Positions 8,792 to 19,261 of a stretch of 64,000 nt of DNA are shown here, piece by piece. A model generated the notes under the pieces. That model saw only the letters and a program-made list of their open reading frames with translations. It was not told where the DNA came from and searched no databases. The stretch comes from Methylobacillus caricis (GTDB taxonomy: Bacteria; Pseudomonadota; Gammaproteobacteria; Burkholderiales; Methylophilaceae): positions 1,364,001 to 1,428,000 of the forward strand of contig NZ_JAJAVD010000001.1 of the NCBI RefSeq assembly GCF_020532705.1, in the 5' to 3' direction. Every line of letters starts with the position of its first letter. Within the stretch, counting starts at the first letter, position 1. Made by a program: the position numbers and the translations under genes.

Positions 8792-9839
8792 CTTCGTCTT
8801 CGTCTAGCCACTCTTCATCATCTGCATATGCCTCATCCTCGTCATACTCATAGACAAAGACAGTCTCTGCTTCCTCTTGTGGCAGATTCTCTTGTCTCAT
8901 GGCTTCCAACAGGATCTTCATATCGGCAGCCAGCTCCACCTGCCACTCCATGGGCTCACCTGTAGCAGGATGAATCAGGCCAAGGCGAATGGCATGCAAT
9001 GCCTGTCGCTTGAAATTGAGCAATACTTCACGCAAGTTCTGTGACATATGGCGTAAAGGCAATATGCCGCGAATACCATAGACCGGATCTCCTACTATAG
9101 GGGCCTTGAGGTGCTGCATGTGCACGCGGATCTGGTGCGTACGGCCGGTTTCCAGCATGCACCGCATATAGGTATGCACGCCAAACCGGTCCAGCACTTC
9201 ATACTGGGTGACGGCAGGCTTGCCCATGCGATTGATCGCCATCTTGGTCCTGGCATGAGAATGGCGTCCAATCGGCTGGTCTATCTTGCCATTGCGCCAG
9301 ACCTGCCCCCAGACTATCGTACGGTATTCCCGCTTCACTGTGCGGGCCTGCAACTGGCGTACCAGATGGGTCTGGGCGGCCAATGTCTTGGCAACGACCA
9401 ACAAGCCGCTGGTATCCTTGTCCAGGCGGTGCACAATACCCGCCCGTGGAATATCCTTCAGCTGCGGTGCGTGGTGCAGCAATGCATTGAGCAAAGTGCC
9501 CTCCCAGTTACCAGCTGCCGGATGAACCACGAGGCCAGCCGGTTTATTGATCACTATAATGTGGTCATCTTCATAGACTACATCTATGGCAATATCCTCG
9601 GCACTGAAAGCCGTAGATTCAGGGGTCGCCTGAGGAATAATCTCTATCTTTTCTCCGCCCCACACCTTTAATTTTGCCGTCGGTGTTTCATTGGCAATCG
9701 TCACCAGGCCATCCTTGATCCAGCCTTGTATGCGCGAGCGGGAATGCTCAGGCATCAGCTTCTGCAGGGCCTGGTCCAGGCGCAGGCCGCCGAGCTCTTG
9801 AGTAATTGTGAGAGTAATAGGAGTAGTGGAATGGCTCAT
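8781..9839 (-). CDS. rluD: 23S rRNA pseudouridine synthase RluD
   Basis: A 352-residue pseudouridine synthase with an N-terminal S4 RNA-binding domain (about residues 15-60) and a catalytic RluA-type domain containing HRLDKDTSG at 137-145, with Asp140 the expected nucleophile. RluD modifies uridines in helix 69 of 23S rRNA. The C-terminal 30 residues are unusually acidic (Asp/Glu runs), an extension beyond the E. coli enzyme. Divergent from bamD, a common arrangement. Confidence 0.93.
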   Translation of the reverse strand: MSHSTTPITLTITQELGGLRLDQALQKLMPEHSRSRIQGWIKDGLVTIANETPTAKLKVWGGEKIEIIPQATPESTAFSAEDIAIDVVYEDDHIIVINKPAGLVVHPAAGNWEGTLLNALLHHAPQLKDIPRAGIVHRLDKDTSGLLVVAKTLAAQTHLVRQLQARTVKREYRTIVWGQVWRNGKIDQPIGRHSHARTKMAINRMGKPAVTQYEVLDRFGVHTYMRCMLETGRTHQIRVHMQHLKAPIVGDPVYGIRGILPLRHMSQNLREVLLNFKRQALHAIRLGLIHPATGEPMEWQVELAADMKILLEAMRQENLPQEEAETVFVYEYDEDEAYADDEEWLDEDEDAE

Positions 9840-9938
9840 CGGTTATAATCAAAAAATGTCGCCCTGGACTCCAGGGTGATCAGTTGTCATGAAGCATGAA
9901 AAATGAAATCCACAAACCTTACACATGGACTTTGGTAA

Positions 9939-10742
9939 ATGAAGCATAGTTTAGCGTTAATTGCAGTACTCTGGCTCACAGGCTGCGCCATTTTCGGCGC
10001 TCCTACAGAACTGGATGAAACCAAGGGCTGGCCTGTACAACGTATCTACGCCGCGGCTGAAGAAAACATGAACACCCGCGATTATGAAAAAGCCATCAAG
10101 TATTTCCAGATTCTTGAGTCCCGCTACCCGCACGGGCGTTATGCCACCCAGTCCCAACTTGAAGTGATTTACGCCCATTACAAGAAAAACGACCCTGCAT
10201 CCACGATGGCAGCAGCAGACCGTTTCATCAAACTGCATCCCAACCACCCAAATGTTGATTATGCCTACTACATGAAAGGCCTGGCCACTTTCAATGAGCG
10301 CGGCGTTGTGGAAAAACTGACCAAGCAGCAGATTAGTGATCGTGATCCCAAATCGCTGCGTGAGTCCTTTCTGTCTCTCAAGGAGTTGGTAAACCGCTAT
10401 CCAAACAGCCGTTACGTTAAAGATGCAACATTGCGCATGAGCTATCTGGTCAACTCACTGGCACAGCATGAACTGCATGTCGCCCGTTATTACATGAAGC
10501 GCCAGGCTTATGTAGCTGCGGCAAACCGCTGCAAATACGTGCTGGAATTCTACCCTGACAGCCCGCACATCGAAGAAGCCTTGGTCATCCTGATCAGCGC
10601 CTATGACCTGATGAATATGAATGACCTCCGCGATGACACACGTCGTGTACTCGCGCAGAACTATCCTAACAGCCCCATGCTCGGCAACAATGTGCCTACA
10701 GATGAAAAAGTATGGTGGAAATTCTGGGAGAGCCTGTACTAA
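9939..10742 (+). CDS. bamD: Outer-membrane assembly lipoprotein BamD (ComL)
   Basis: A 267-residue lipoprotein with a lipobox LTGC (Cys16) and tandem tetratricopeptide-type helices along its length (for example DYEKAIKYFQILESRYPHGRYA). BamD is an essential subunit of the BAM complex that folds outer-membrane proteins. BamB is encoded 1.6 kb downstream on the other strand. Length matches the family. Confidence 0.93.
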   Translation: MKHSLALIAVLWLTGCAIFGAPTELDETKGWPVQRIYAAAEENMNTRDYEKAIKYFQILESRYPHGRYATQSQLEVIYAHYKKNDPASTMAAADRFIKLHPNHPNVDYAYYMKGLATFNERGVVEKLTKQQISDRDPKSLRESFLSLKELVNRYPNSRYVKDATLRMSYLVNSLAQHELHVARYYMKRQAYVAAANRCKYVLEFYPDSPHIEEALVILISAYDLMNMNDLRDDTRRVLAQNYPNSPMLGNNVPTDEKVWWKFWESLY

Positions 10743-10747
10743 AACGC

Positions 10748-10771
10748 AGAGGGCAGCTTAGCCGCTCTTTT
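10748..10771 (+). terminator. Probable intrinsic terminator of bamD
   Basis: AGAG-GGC pairs with GCC-(G)-CTCT around a 6-base loop, with one bulged G, and is followed by a T run. It starts 6 bases after the bamD stop and lies between convergent genes. Confidence 0.55.
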
Positions 10772-10802
10772 CAGTTGATCCTTATAAAGCCGGGACCCAG
10801 GA

Positions 10803-12305
10803 TTACTTCTTGGGGGCCGGCTTTCTCTTTGTGGCAGGCAGGTTACGGGCGCTGGCAACCACACCAGGCTTTTTCTTCACCTTGCCTGTTTCCTCGTTCT
10901 TGCGTGCATTCAAGGCCGCGCGTTCGGCTGTCTTGCGTCTGCGCATGCTGACAATTCCCTCGCCCTGCTTGCGTGCATCGGGTTCGGCGAACGGGTTTTC
11001 ACCCTGGTTGAACTGCACCCGCAAGGGTGTGCCCGTCAGTTGGAACGCCTTGCGGAATATGCCTTCCAGAAAACGCTTGTAGCTATCCTTGATGCCTTGC
11101 ACATGGTTACCGTGAATAACCACAATAGGCGGGTTGCTGCCCCCTTGGTGTGCATAACGCAACTTGGGACGTATCCCCTTGCTGATGGGAGGCTGATGCT
11201 GCATCGTGGCATCAGCCAGCACACGGGTCAGTTGCGGTGTGGAAAGCTTGGCCATCGCCGCCTTGTAAGCGTCGTCCACAGAACCAAACAACTCCCCCAG
11301 GCCTTTCTTGCGCAAGGCTGAAATATAGTGGAACTTGGCAAAATCCAGGAATTGCAATTTGCGGTCAATCTCGCGCTTCACCCACTCGCGCTTGTCTTCC
11401 TCCAGGCCATCCCATTTATTGACGGCCACGACCAGGGCCCGGCCACACTCAAGAATGTAGGCTGAAACGTGGGCATCCTGTTCGGTAATGCCCTCTTGGG
11501 CATCTACCACAAGAATGGCCACATTGGCCTCCTCAATGGCCTGCATGGTCTTGATGACAGAGAACTTTTCAACCGCCTCAAACACCTTGCCGCGCTTGCG
11601 TACGCCAGCGGTATCAATAATGGTGTAATGCTTGCCGTTGCGTTCCAGGTCCAGATAAATCGAATCACGCGTGGTGCCCGGCTGGTCAAAGGCAATGACG
11701 CGCTCTTCACCAAGCAAGGCGTTCACCAGCGTAGATTTTCCTACATTCGGCCGGCCAACAATTGCCACCTTGGGCACCTTGCCGGCAGCCTCTTCTTCAT
11801 CCTCTTCCGGCTCGGAAAATCCTTCAAGCGCCAGCTCAACCAGGTCACGCACGCCTTCGCCATGCGCCGAGGAGATTGAAAGCGGATCACCAAGGCCCAG
11901 TTCATGAAACTCGGCGCTCACAATGGCACGTTGCATACCTTCGGTTTTATTGACCGCAAGCAAGACAGGCCGCTGGCTTCTGCGCAACCGGTCTGCAATC
12001 ACCTTGTCCTGGGGTGCCAAGCCATTGCGTCCGTCAACCAGGAAAATGATGACATCGGCTTCATCAATGGCCAGCAATGTCTGGCGTGCCATTTCCTTGA
12101 GGATGCCACTATCCACCAGTGGCTCGAAACCACCAGTATCTACAACAAGATAAGGTTTGCTGCCGACCACGCCGCGTCCATAATGGCGATCACGCGTCAG
12201 GCCAGGAAGGTCCGCTACCAAGGCATCACGTGTCTTGGTCAGGCGGTTGAATAATGTGGATTTCCCGACATTTGGTCGGCCCACGAGTACTATGGTTGGC
12301 AGCAT
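10803..12305 (-). CDS. der: Ribosome-assembly GTPase Der (EngA)
   Basis: A 500-residue double-GTPase. Two P-loops of identical sequence, GRPNVGKST, start near residues 9 and 183, each followed by DTAG/DTGG and NK.D motifs. A KH-like C-terminal domain and a Lys/Pro-rich tail (ending KRKPAPKK) follow. Der acts in 50S subunit assembly. It is the last gene of the bamB-der end of the cluster and starts 4 bases after the bamB stop. Confidence 0.96.
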   Translation of the reverse strand: MLPTIVLVGRPNVGKSTLFNRLTKTRDALVADLPGLTRDRHYGRGVVGSKPYLVVDTGGFEPLVDSGILKEMARQTLLAIDEADVIIFLVDGRNGLAPQDKVIADRLRRSQRPVLLAVNKTEGMQRAIVSAEFHELGLGDPLSISSAHGEGVRDLVELALEGFSEPEEDEEEAAGKVPKVAIVGRPNVGKSTLVNALLGEERVIAFDQPGTTRDSIYLDLERNGKHYTIIDTAGVRKRGKVFEAVEKFSVIKTMQAIEEANVAILVVDAQEGITEQDAHVSAYILECGRALVVAVNKWDGLEEDKREWVKREIDRKLQFLDFAKFHYISALRKKGLGELFGSVDDAYKAAMAKLSTPQLTRVLADATMQHQPPISKGIRPKLRYAHQGGSNPPIVVIHGNHVQGIKDSYKRFLEGIFRKAFQLTGTPLRVQFNQGENPFAEPDARKQGEGIVSMRRRKTAERAALNARKNEETGKVKKKPGVVASARNLPATKRKPAPKK

Positions 12306-12309
12306 GAAA

Positions 12310-13476
12310 TTACTTTATAGATACGGCAAACAAGCCGCCCTTACGGGTTTGAACCAGGAAACCATTAGTTCCCAGCGCCACCGGCTGTGCCATGACCGGA
12401 CTATCCTCGGTACGGATACGACCAACAAACGAGCCATCGTCACGCTCCATCAAGTGTACATAGCCCTCAACGTCGCCTACGGCAACCACGCCGCCCATTG
12501 GCAACGGTGCACTTAAATGGCGATTCTTGAGGTCAGCCTGGCGCCAGAACGTACGGCCGCTGGAATAATCCAGGGCAAAGACTGCGCCTGTAGCATGAGA
12601 GACATAGACGCGGGCATCTTCAGCCCCCAACCCTGTATAACTTGAAATATCCCGATTCCAGCTCACGCGACCGGTGCTGCGTTCAACTGCCGCTACTCGA
12701 CCCTGATAGGCGGCGGCGTAAACCAATGATCCATCAACAACAGGTAGGCTGGTGATATCTGCTATACGCTCAATTTCGGTCGTACCTTTAGGCTGGGCAA
12801 CAGAAGCCTCCCATACAATCTTTCCGTCTTCGGCACGCAAGGCTACCAACTTGCCACCGGCAAAACCAGCGTATACAGCGCCATCGTTGATCACCACGCC
12901 TGCGCTGCTGCGCAGGCTCAAGGTGGGCGTGGCACGCTCATAAACCCATTTACGCGCACCATCCTTGGCATTGAGGCCAAAAATCCGGCTGTCGCCACAA
13001 CGCACGACGACGACGCCATTATCGACTTGTGGTGCACTCAGCACCTCACTGCTTACCTTGGATTTCCACAGCAGCTTGCCGGCCTGGTCGTAGGCCAGAA
13101 CATAGCCTTTAGGCGTGCCAACCAAGACGAGGTTGCCACCCAGCCCTACTCCGCCAGACAATTTCTCACCAGCATTGATACGCCAAACCTGCTTGCCTTT
13201 CATGGCATCAAGCTTGGATATCTCCCCTGTGCTACCGGCTGCATAGACAAAGCCGTCGTCGTTGGCCGGGGTAAAATCAGCATCTCCTGCCTCTCCTACG
13301 CGTGCAGACCAGACAATCTTGGGTTGTAATGTTGCCTTGAAGTCAACCAGCTCTGCGGGCGGGTCAGTTGCATCGCGCCCAAACATGCGCTCAGATATAT
13401 CGGTTTTCAAGTCAGTCAGTGATGTACACCCGCCAATCAGAAATGCAGAGGCAACCAGCAATGAAATTAAACGCAA
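12310..13476 (-). CDS. bamB: Outer-membrane assembly lipoprotein BamB
   Basis: A BAM-complex beta-propeller lipoprotein with PQQ-like repeats (for example [29 protein letters not shown]) and a lipobox IGGC. I choose the TTG that is preceded by GGGGAG at 6 bases and lies 1 base after the yfgM stop. This gives 388 residues with the lipid-bearing Cys at 17. A TTG seven codons further upstream is possible but lacks a ribosome site. BamB scaffolds BamA during outer-membrane protein insertion. Confidence 0.9.
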   Translation of the reverse strand: MRLISLLVASAFLIGGCTSLTDLKTDISERMFGRDATDPPAELVDFKATLQPKIVWSARVGEAGDADFTPANDDGFVYAAGSTGEISKLDAMKGKQVWRINAGEKLSGGVGLGGNLVLVGTPKGYVLAYDQAGKLLWKSKVSSEVLSAPQVDNGVVVVRCGDSRIFGLNAKDGARKWVYERATPTLSLRSSAGVVINDGAVYAGFAGGKLVALRAEDGKIVWEASVAQPKGTTEIERIADITSLPVVDGSLVYAAAYQGRVAAVERSTGRVSWNRDISSYTGLGAEDARVYVSHATGAVFALDYSSGRTFWRQADLKNRHLSAPLPMGGVVAVGDVEGYVHLMERDDGSFVGRIRTEDSPVMAQPVALGTNGFLVQTRKGGLFAVSIK

Positions 13477-13477
13477 C

Positions 13478-14104
13478 TTAGCTCCCCAGCGCTTCAAGCT
13501 TGTGTTCTGTGTATTTGTAATAATCGCCGCTCATATCCAGCTTCGTCAGGGCATCCTTGTATGCAGCCTTGGCGTCATCCTGCTTGCCTTGAGCCACCAG
13601 CACGTCTCCCTTGAGATCAGCAAAAAGGCCGGAAAACCCCTCATCATGCTTCTCATTAAGAGTTTTCAAGGCATCATCGTAAGCTTTTTCCTCAAACTGG
13701 ATTGATGCCAGTTGCAACAAGGCAACGGCTCGGACCGCATCTTCCTTGGCATTTTTGGCAGCCCACTCCAATTGGGCCTTGGCACTTGCCAGATCCTTTT
13801 CCTGATAATTGACTTTAGCGACGGCTACAGCAGCACGGCCAGCATAAGGGGTGGAGGAATACTTCTCCATCAATTCTGAAGACAGCGCCTTGATGGCCTT
13901 GACATCCTTGATGTCAGTACGCGCCATAGTCTCATACTGCATGGAAGCCGCAGCAGACTGCTGATATTGATAATATTTCCAGCCCTCATAGCCGCCAAAA
14001 CCAACAACAGCAATCCCAGCGAGTGCAACTACCACATTGCCATTACGCTTCCACCAGCTCTTGAACGCGTCTAACTGTTCCTGCTCTTCCAAATCGTATG
14101 CCAT
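13478..14104 (-). CDS. YfgM-family membrane-anchored TPR protein
   Basis: A 208-residue protein with a short cytoplasmic N-terminus rich in Glu, one membrane helix (VVVALAGIAVVGFGGYEGW, about residues 23-42) and a periplasmic TPR-like helical region. YfgM proteins are ancillary SecYEG and periplasmic-chaperone partners. The position directly before bamB and der is the family's conserved context. Two ABC-transporter genes separate it from hisS, which is not usual. Confidence 0.88.
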   Translation of the reverse strand: MAYDLEEQEQLDAFKSWWKRNGNVVVALAGIAVVGFGGYEGWKYYQYQQSAAASMQYETMARTDIKDVKAIKALSSELMEKYSSTPYAGRAAVAVAKVNYQEKDLASAKAQLEWAAKNAKEDAVRAVALLQLASIQFEEKAYDDALKTLNEKHDEGFSGLFADLKGDVLVAQGKQDDAKAAYKDALTKLDMSGDYYKYTEHKLEALGS

Positions 14105-14119
14105 GCCATTTCCTAAAAA

Positions 14120-14935
14120 TTACGCCGCCAGAGGTTTGCGACCAGGTATAGAATTCAATAAGTTACGAGTATAGTCTTGGGCCGGCGCCGCATATATCTC
14201 GGTCACCCTGCCCTGCTCTACTATCTTGCCTTTATGCATTACCGCAATGTCATCCGCGATATGCCTTACTACGCGCAGGTCATGACTGATGAATATATAG
14301 CTCAGTGCCATTTCCTGCTGCAAACTTTTCAACAACAACAAAATCTGTGCCTGTATCGACACATCCAGTGCAGAAACAGGTTCATCACATACCACCACCT
14401 TAGGCTCAAGCACCAATGCCCTTGCAATTCCTATGCGCTGGCGCTGCCCGCCAGAGAACTCGTGAGGGTATTTATTCAGGTCTGCCGTTTTCAGGCCTAC
14501 ACGCTCCAACATCCGGACAACTTGATCCAACTGTTCCTTAGGGCTGCCAATCTCATGGATCAACAATCCCTCGCCCACAATATCGCGTACTTTCATCCGG
14601 GGATTGAGTGAGGCAAATGGATCCTGGAATATCATCTGCAAATGACGGCGTTCCTGACGCAAAGCATGACCGGAAAGCTTGGCGAGATTATTGCCCTGGA
14701 ACATGACTTCGCCACTGTCCAAGGGCTGCAATTGTAACAGACAACGCGCCAAAGTGGATTTACCACTGCCAGACTCTCCAACAACGGCCAGTGTTGAACC
14801 GGCACGCAATGAAACACTCACATCATCAAGCGCCTTGACCTTGCTGTTACCAAAACCAAACCGGCCACTACGCTGCGTATAAGTTTTATTCAGTCCACAG
14901 GCAATCAAGATGTGTTGATCAGAGGTAGGGTTCAT
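14120..14935 (-). CDS. Oligopeptide-type ABC transporter ATPase (OppF/YejF C-terminal-half-like)
   Basis: A 271-residue ABC ATPase with GESGSGKST (Walker A), FSGGQRQRIGIARAL (signature), DEPVSALD (Walker B) and the C-terminal oligopeptide-transporter extension (PGRKPLAA end). This class energises peptide or nickel importers together with an OppD partner. It overlaps the preceding ATPase by four bases (ATGA). No permease or binding-protein gene is nearby, so the substrate is unknown. Confidence 0.88.
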   Translation of the reverse strand: MNPTSDQHILIACGLNKTYTQRSGRFGFGNSKVKALDDVSVSLRAGSTLAVVGESGSGKSTLARCLLQLQPLDSGEVMFQGNNLAKLSGHALRQERRHLQMIFQDPFASLNPRMKVRDIVGEGLLIHEIGSPKEQLDQVVRMLERVGLKTADLNKYPHEFSGGQRQRIGIARALVLEPKVVVCDEPVSALDVSIQAQILLLLKSLQQEMALSYIFISHDLRVVRHIADDIAVMHKGKIVEQGRVTEIYAAPAQDYTRNLLNSIPGRKPLAA

Positions 14936-15768
14936 GCCACAACTCCCGTTTTCAACCAGGCATAATCAATAGGCTTTAATGGCTTGCTGCCCTCTACATC
15001 AGGCACACAATCCAGCAGTGCCCTGGTATAAGGGTGCTGTGGATTGTTAAGTACTTCGTTCACAGAACCAGACTCAACAATCTCTCCCCTGAACATCACG
15101 ACTACATTGTCAGCAATATCTGCCACAACGCCAAAATCATGCGTGATAAACAACATACCCATATGCATGCGGGTCTTGAGATCATCAAGCAATCTGAGAA
15201 TTTGTGCCTGGACGGTCACATCCAATGCAGTAGTGGGTTCATCGGCAATCAGCATGGCAGGCTCACAGGCAATGCTCATCGCAATCATGACCCGTTGGCG
15301 CTGGCCGCCTGATAGTTCATCAGGATAACTGTTAGCACGCTCAGGCGGTATGCCGACCTGTTGCAACAGGCTGGCCACTCTGGCCTTGAGAACAGCCCCC
15401 TTCAGGCCAAGATGCACAGCCAACCCTTCCCCTATCTGGTAACCCACTGTCAATACTGGGTTGAGGGAGGTCATGGGTTCCTGAAAAATCATGCCGATCT
15501 GTTTGCCCCGGATATTGCGCAACTGCTGGTTATTCCAGCCAGCGATATCAGTTCCCTGAAATACAATTCGGCCGGCCTGGCGCTGCAATTGATCTGAGAG
15601 CAATCCCATGACAGACAATGCTGTCAGGCTCTTGCCACTGCCAGACTCCCCGACAATACAAGTCGTCTTGCCGCGCTCCAGCGCAAAAGAGACATTCTTG
15701 ACCAGCAACTGTTCAGGAGCTGATGCCGAAGAGATGGTTAAATTCTCGATGCGCAATAATTCAGTCAT
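14932..15768 (-). CDS. Oligopeptide-type ABC transporter ATPase (OppD/YejF N-terminal-half-like)
   Basis: A 278-residue ABC ATPase with GESGSGKSLTA, LSGGQRQRVMIAM and ADEPTTALDVTVQ motifs and the oligopeptide-family C-terminus (HPYTRALLDCVP). Together with the next gene it resembles the two halves of YejF, here encoded separately. Its start overlaps the hisS stop (ATGA), so it is translationally coupled to a housekeeping gene. Membrane components must be encoded elsewhere. Confidence 0.88.
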   Translation of the reverse strand: MTELLRIENLTISSASAPEQLLVKNVSFALERGKTTCIVGESGSGKSLTALSVMGLLSDQLQRQAGRIVFQGTDIAGWNNQQLRNIRGKQIGMIFQEPMTSLNPVLTVGYQIGEGLAVHLGLKGAVLKARVASLLQQVGIPPERANSYPDELSGGQRQRVMIAMSIACEPAMLIADEPTTALDVTVQAQILRLLDDLKTRMHMGMLFITHDFGVVADIADNVVVMFRGEIVESGSVNEVLNNPQHPYTRALLDCVPDVEGSKPLKPIDYAWLKTGVVA

Positions 15769-17024
15769 ATTTGCAAAGTCTGGATAGCCTCGGACAGAGA
15801 CATTCTGCGTTGCTCACCATTTTCGCGCAATGGCTTCAGGCAAACCTCACTGGCAAGCACCTCATCCTCGCCCAGGATCAGCGCATATGATGCGCCACTT
15901 TGGTCCGCCTTTTTCATCTGTGATTTAAAGCTGCCGCCACCGGCATGCAGACTGACGGCCATCCCGGCATGGCGCAACTCCTCGGCAATACGCAGGGCCT
16001 GCGCCTCAGCAGCTTCTCCCACATTGACCAAGTAGACATCCGGTGCATGAGCGGCCGCAATGCCGCACTCCTGCATCAGCAGGAATACGCGTTCCAAACC
16101 TATACCAAAGCCGCAAGCAGCTGTTTCCTTGCCCCCAAGCCTTTGGACAAGGGTGTCATAGCGCCCTCCTCCAGCAATCGTACCCTGGCTGCCAAGCTTG
16201 CTGGTCACCCACTCGAATACGGTACGATTGTAATAATCCAGCCCCCGTACCAAACGAGTATTCAGCTTCCATGCAACGCCAACATCATCCAGCAACCGGC
16301 AGAGGCCATCGTAATGGGCGCGACTCTCGACCCCAAGTACATCAATCAACCTGGGCGCACCTTCTATCATGGCCTGCATGCGTGGATTCTTGCTATCAAG
16401 GATACGGAGTGGATTGGCATGCAAACGGCGCCTGGCATCCTCATCCAGCAAATCCGCATGCTGTTCGAAGTAGGCAATCAACACCTGGCGATATTCAGCA
16501 CGCTCTCTTGCATCGCCTATGCTATTGATTTGCAGCTCAACCTCGTCTGCCACCCCCAGCTCTTTCCATAGGCGGGACAACATGGCAATCTGCTCGGCAT
16601 CCACATCTGGGCCACCGTAACCAAAAGCTTCTGCACCTATCTGGTGAAACTGGCGCTGGCGGCCTTTCTGCACATTCTCATGACGGAACATGGGGCCCAT
16701 ATACCACAGGCGCTGTGGTCCATTATAAGTCAGGCTATGCTCAACCACGGCACGCACACAACCAGCTGTGCCCTCAGGGCGCAAGGTCAGGCGATCACCG
16801 TTGAGCTTGTCTTCCCAGGAATACATTTCCTTTTCGACAATGTCGGTATGTTCCCCTACCCCACGGATAAACAACTCGGTTGGTTCCACGATAGGCAGGC
16901 GGATATTGCGATAGCCATACTGTGCCAACACCCGCCTGGCGGTATCTTCCAGCTTTTGCCAGAGAGCAGTATGCTCAGGCAGGATATCGTAAAAACCCTT
17001 GATACTTTGAAACTTGTCGGACAT
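15765..17024 (-). CDS. hisS: Histidyl-tRNA synthetase
   Basis: A 419-residue class II aminoacyl-tRNA synthetase. Visible motifs are RPEGTAGCVRAVVEH (motif 2 region), the histidine-specific RGLDYYNRTVFEW and GGGRYD segments, and a C-terminal anticodon-binding domain from about residue 325. It charges tRNA-His. It sits between ispG and the ABC genes in the cluster. Confidence 0.96.
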   Translation of the reverse strand: MSDKFQSIKGFYDILPEHTALWQKLEDTARRVLAQYGYRNIRLPIVEPTELFIRGVGEHTDIVEKEMYSWEDKLNGDRLTLRPEGTAGCVRAVVEHSLTYNGPQRLWYMGPMFRHENVQKGRQRQFHQIGAEAFGYGGPDVDAEQIAMLSRLWKELGVADEVELQINSIGDARERAEYRQVLIAYFEQHADLLDEDARRRLHANPLRILDSKNPRMQAMIEGAPRLIDVLGVESRAHYDGLCRLLDDVGVAWKLNTRLVRGLDYYNRTVFEWVTSKLGSQGTIAGGGRYDTLVQRLGGKETAACGFGIGLERVFLLMQECGIAAAHAPDVYLVNVGEAAEAQALRIAEELRHAGMAVSLHAGGGSFKSQMKKADQSGASYALILGEDEVLASEVCLKPLRENGEQRRMSLSEAIQTLQI

Positions 17025-17051
17025 AGATTTGGCTTGAATATTCTTGTTTAA

Positions 17052-18341
17052 TCAGATCGCTTTAAGCGGGATGGTTTTCTGGGCTTTAGGTGAATCAGAC
17101 TGGCGCAAGCGTCCGCCCTCGGCATAATTGACTCGAACATAATCCTCGACAATGACCTTGAAGTCTTCGGCAATGTCCTCCCCCTTGAGCGTCACGGTTT
17201 TCTCTCCATCCACAAATACTGGGGCCACTGGGACTTCACCAGTACCGGGCAGACTAATGCCGATATTCGCCAGCTTGGATTCGCCAGGGCCATTCACCAC
17301 ACAGCCCATGACAGCCACGCTCATATTTTCCACGCCTGGATACTGGCTACGCCAGATAGGCATTTGATCCCGCAGATAGTGCTGGATCTTCTGCGCCAAT
17401 TCCTGGAAGAAAGTTGAGGTGGTGCGTCCACAACCAGGACAGGCGGTGACCAATGGCGTGAAAGAGCGTATGCCCATGGTCTGCAGGATCTCCTGCGCCA
17501 CCACCACCTCTTTGGTTCGCGCCTCGCCCGGTTCTGGAGTCAAGGAGACACGGATGGTGTCCCCTATGCCTTCCTGCATCAGGATGGACAATGCCGCAGT
17601 GGATGCCACGATACCCTTGGAGCCCATACCGGCCTCGGTCAACCCCAAGTGCAATGGATAATCGCAACGACCACCAAGATCCCGATAGACCTTGATCAAA
17701 TCCTGTACCGAGCTCACCTTGCAGGAAATAATGATGCGGTCGCTGGGCAAACCTATGTCTTCGGCTTCCGCTGCATTCTCGAGTGCTGACTGAATCAGCA
17801 TTTCACGCATTAGTGCTTCAGAGGTCAGGGGTGCGGCACGTTTGGAGTTTTCATCCATCATGCGCGCCATCTTGGCCTGATCCAGGCTACCCCAGTTGAC
17901 ACCAATCCTTACAGGCTTGTTGTAATCAATGGCGGCACGGATCATGGCGGAAAACTGCTCATCCCGCTTCGAGCCCTTACCGACATTACCGGGATTGATA
18001 CGATATTTTGCAAGGGCTTCCGCACAATCGGGATATTGCGCCAACAAGCGATGTCCATTGAAGTGAAAATCGCCGACCAAAGGGACATTGCAACCCATAT
18101 CATCAAGCTGTCGGCGAATAGTACCTACCTGCGCAGCAGACTCTGGGGAGTTGACGGTAATACGCACTACTTCAGAGCCTGCACGCCATAATTCATATAC
18201 CTGCTTGACTGTCGCGACCGCGTCCGCGGTATCAGTATTGGTCATGGACTGAACCACGACTGGTGCACTGCTCCCGACAGGGACATGTCCGATCATGACA
18301 GTCTTGGTCGGTCGGCGGCTAAGGTTCGTTTGATAATCCAA
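17052..18341 (-). CDS. ispG: 4-hydroxy-3-methylbut-2-en-1-yl diphosphate synthase IspG (GcpE)
   Basis: A 429-residue iron-sulfur enzyme of the MEP isoprenoid pathway. The three cluster-ligating cysteines appear as TACPGCGR and GCVVNGPGE. The TIM-barrel N-terminal half carries VQSMTNTDT. The start is TTG with GGAG 7 bases upstream, inside the end of rodZ. It follows rodZ by 3 bases and precedes hisS, the conserved proteobacterial order. Confidence 0.95.
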   Translation of the reverse strand: MDYQTNLSRRPTKTVMIGHVPVGSSAPVVVQSMTNTDTADAVATVKQVYELWRAGSEVVRITVNSPESAAQVGTIRRQLDDMGCNVPLVGDFHFNGHRLLAQYPDCAEALAKYRINPGNVGKGSKRDEQFSAMIRAAIDYNKPVRIGVNWGSLDQAKMARMMDENSKRAAPLTSEALMREMLIQSALENAAEAEDIGLPSDRIIISCKVSSVQDLIKVYRDLGGRCDYPLHLGLTEAGMGSKGIVASTAALSILMQEGIGDTIRVSLTPEPGEARTKEVVVAQEILQTMGIRSFTPLVTACPGCGRTTSTFFQELAQKIQHYLRDQMPIWRSQYPGVENMSVAVMGCVVNGPGESKLANIGISLPGTGEVPVAPVFVDGEKTVTLKGEDIAEDFKVIVEDYVRVNYAEGGRLRQSDSPKAQKTIPLKAI

Positions 18342-18344
18342 AGA

Positions 18345-19259
18345 CTACTCCAGCGTAAGACGCGCTACATTGACTCTAGTGTAACCAGCCAAATCAACAC
18401 GATTACTATTGTATTCCAGCGCAGCACCGGCGGCATTGCCTATCACTACCCTGAATGGTGGGCGCCCGTCTATCACTTCCTCGCTGTTTGCAGCCAAGGT
18501 TTTATTCAGTATTTGTTTGCCGCTAGCATCTGACACGCTTACCCATGAAGCTTCGGTCAATATAAATTTCAATCTGGCACTGCCAGCGGCAGGAGTTGCG
18601 ACCGGTTGGACAGGCGTTTCTGCAACAGAGGGGGCGGGCAACGGCACCACGGCAGGAGAAGCATTGGCAGCCTCGGGCTGGCTGGATTCAACTGGCGTTT
18701 CTGCAAGTTGCGCAGTAGTTGCAGGAGCCACAGAATGCGCTGGCAAAACTGGCTCCGGTGTCACAGCCTGCTCTTGCACATTTACAGAGGCTGGACTTTC
18801 AACCAACTCAGCATGATCAACATTGGCCTGCTTGGGAAAATAATCCACATAGACTATCCAGCCACACAACAACAGCACCAGAAGCCCACCGAACCATACA
18901 TAGGCTTTCCATGCATTACTGCTTGGCCCGGAAATCACGATATTGGCAGAAGGAATACTGATCGCCTGATGGCTCTGCTCGGGAACATACTGACTATAGA
19001 CCCTTAGCAAGGGGGCAGCATCAATATCCAGCAACCGCGCATAATTGCGGATAAACCCACGGGTAATCACCGCTTCAGGCATGACGGCAAAGTCATCGCT
19101 TTCCAATGCCTGGATCTGGCGCAAACTGAGCCTGAGACGATGCGATACATCGTCCATACTCAACCCCAGGCGCTCTCTCGCCGCAATCAGTTCAGGACCA
19201 ATCCGGCTTATATTGCTCACCATTTCTACCGGCTGCAGATCGGGATGCTGCTCACTCAT
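18345..19259 (-). CDS. rodZ: Cytoskeletal cell-shape protein RodZ
   Basis: A 304-residue bitopic protein. It has an N-terminal HTH domain (about residues 19-85, RERLGLSMDDVSHRLRLSLRQIQALE), one transmembrane helix (about 120-140), a Pro/Ala/Val-rich periplasmic linker, and a C-terminal DUF4115 beta domain (KFILTEASWVSVSDASGK). RodZ links MreB to the elongation machinery. Three bases follow the pilW start region on the cluster's 5' side. Confidence 0.92.
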   Translation of the reverse strand: MSEQHPDLQPVEMVSNISRIGPELIAARERLGLSMDDVSHRLRLSLRQIQALESDDFAVMPEAVITRGFIRNYARLLDIDAAPLLRVYSQYVPEQSHQAISIPSANIVISGPSSNAWKAYVWFGGLLVLLLCGWIVYVDYFPKQANVDHAELVESPASVNVQEQAVTPEPVLPAHSVAPATTAQLAETPVESSQPEAANASPAVVPLPAPSVAETPVQPVATPAAGSARLKFILTEASWVSVSDASGKQILNKTLAANSEEVIDGRPPFRVVIGNAAGAALEYNSNRVDLAGYTRVNVARLTLE

Positions 19260-19261
19260 TA

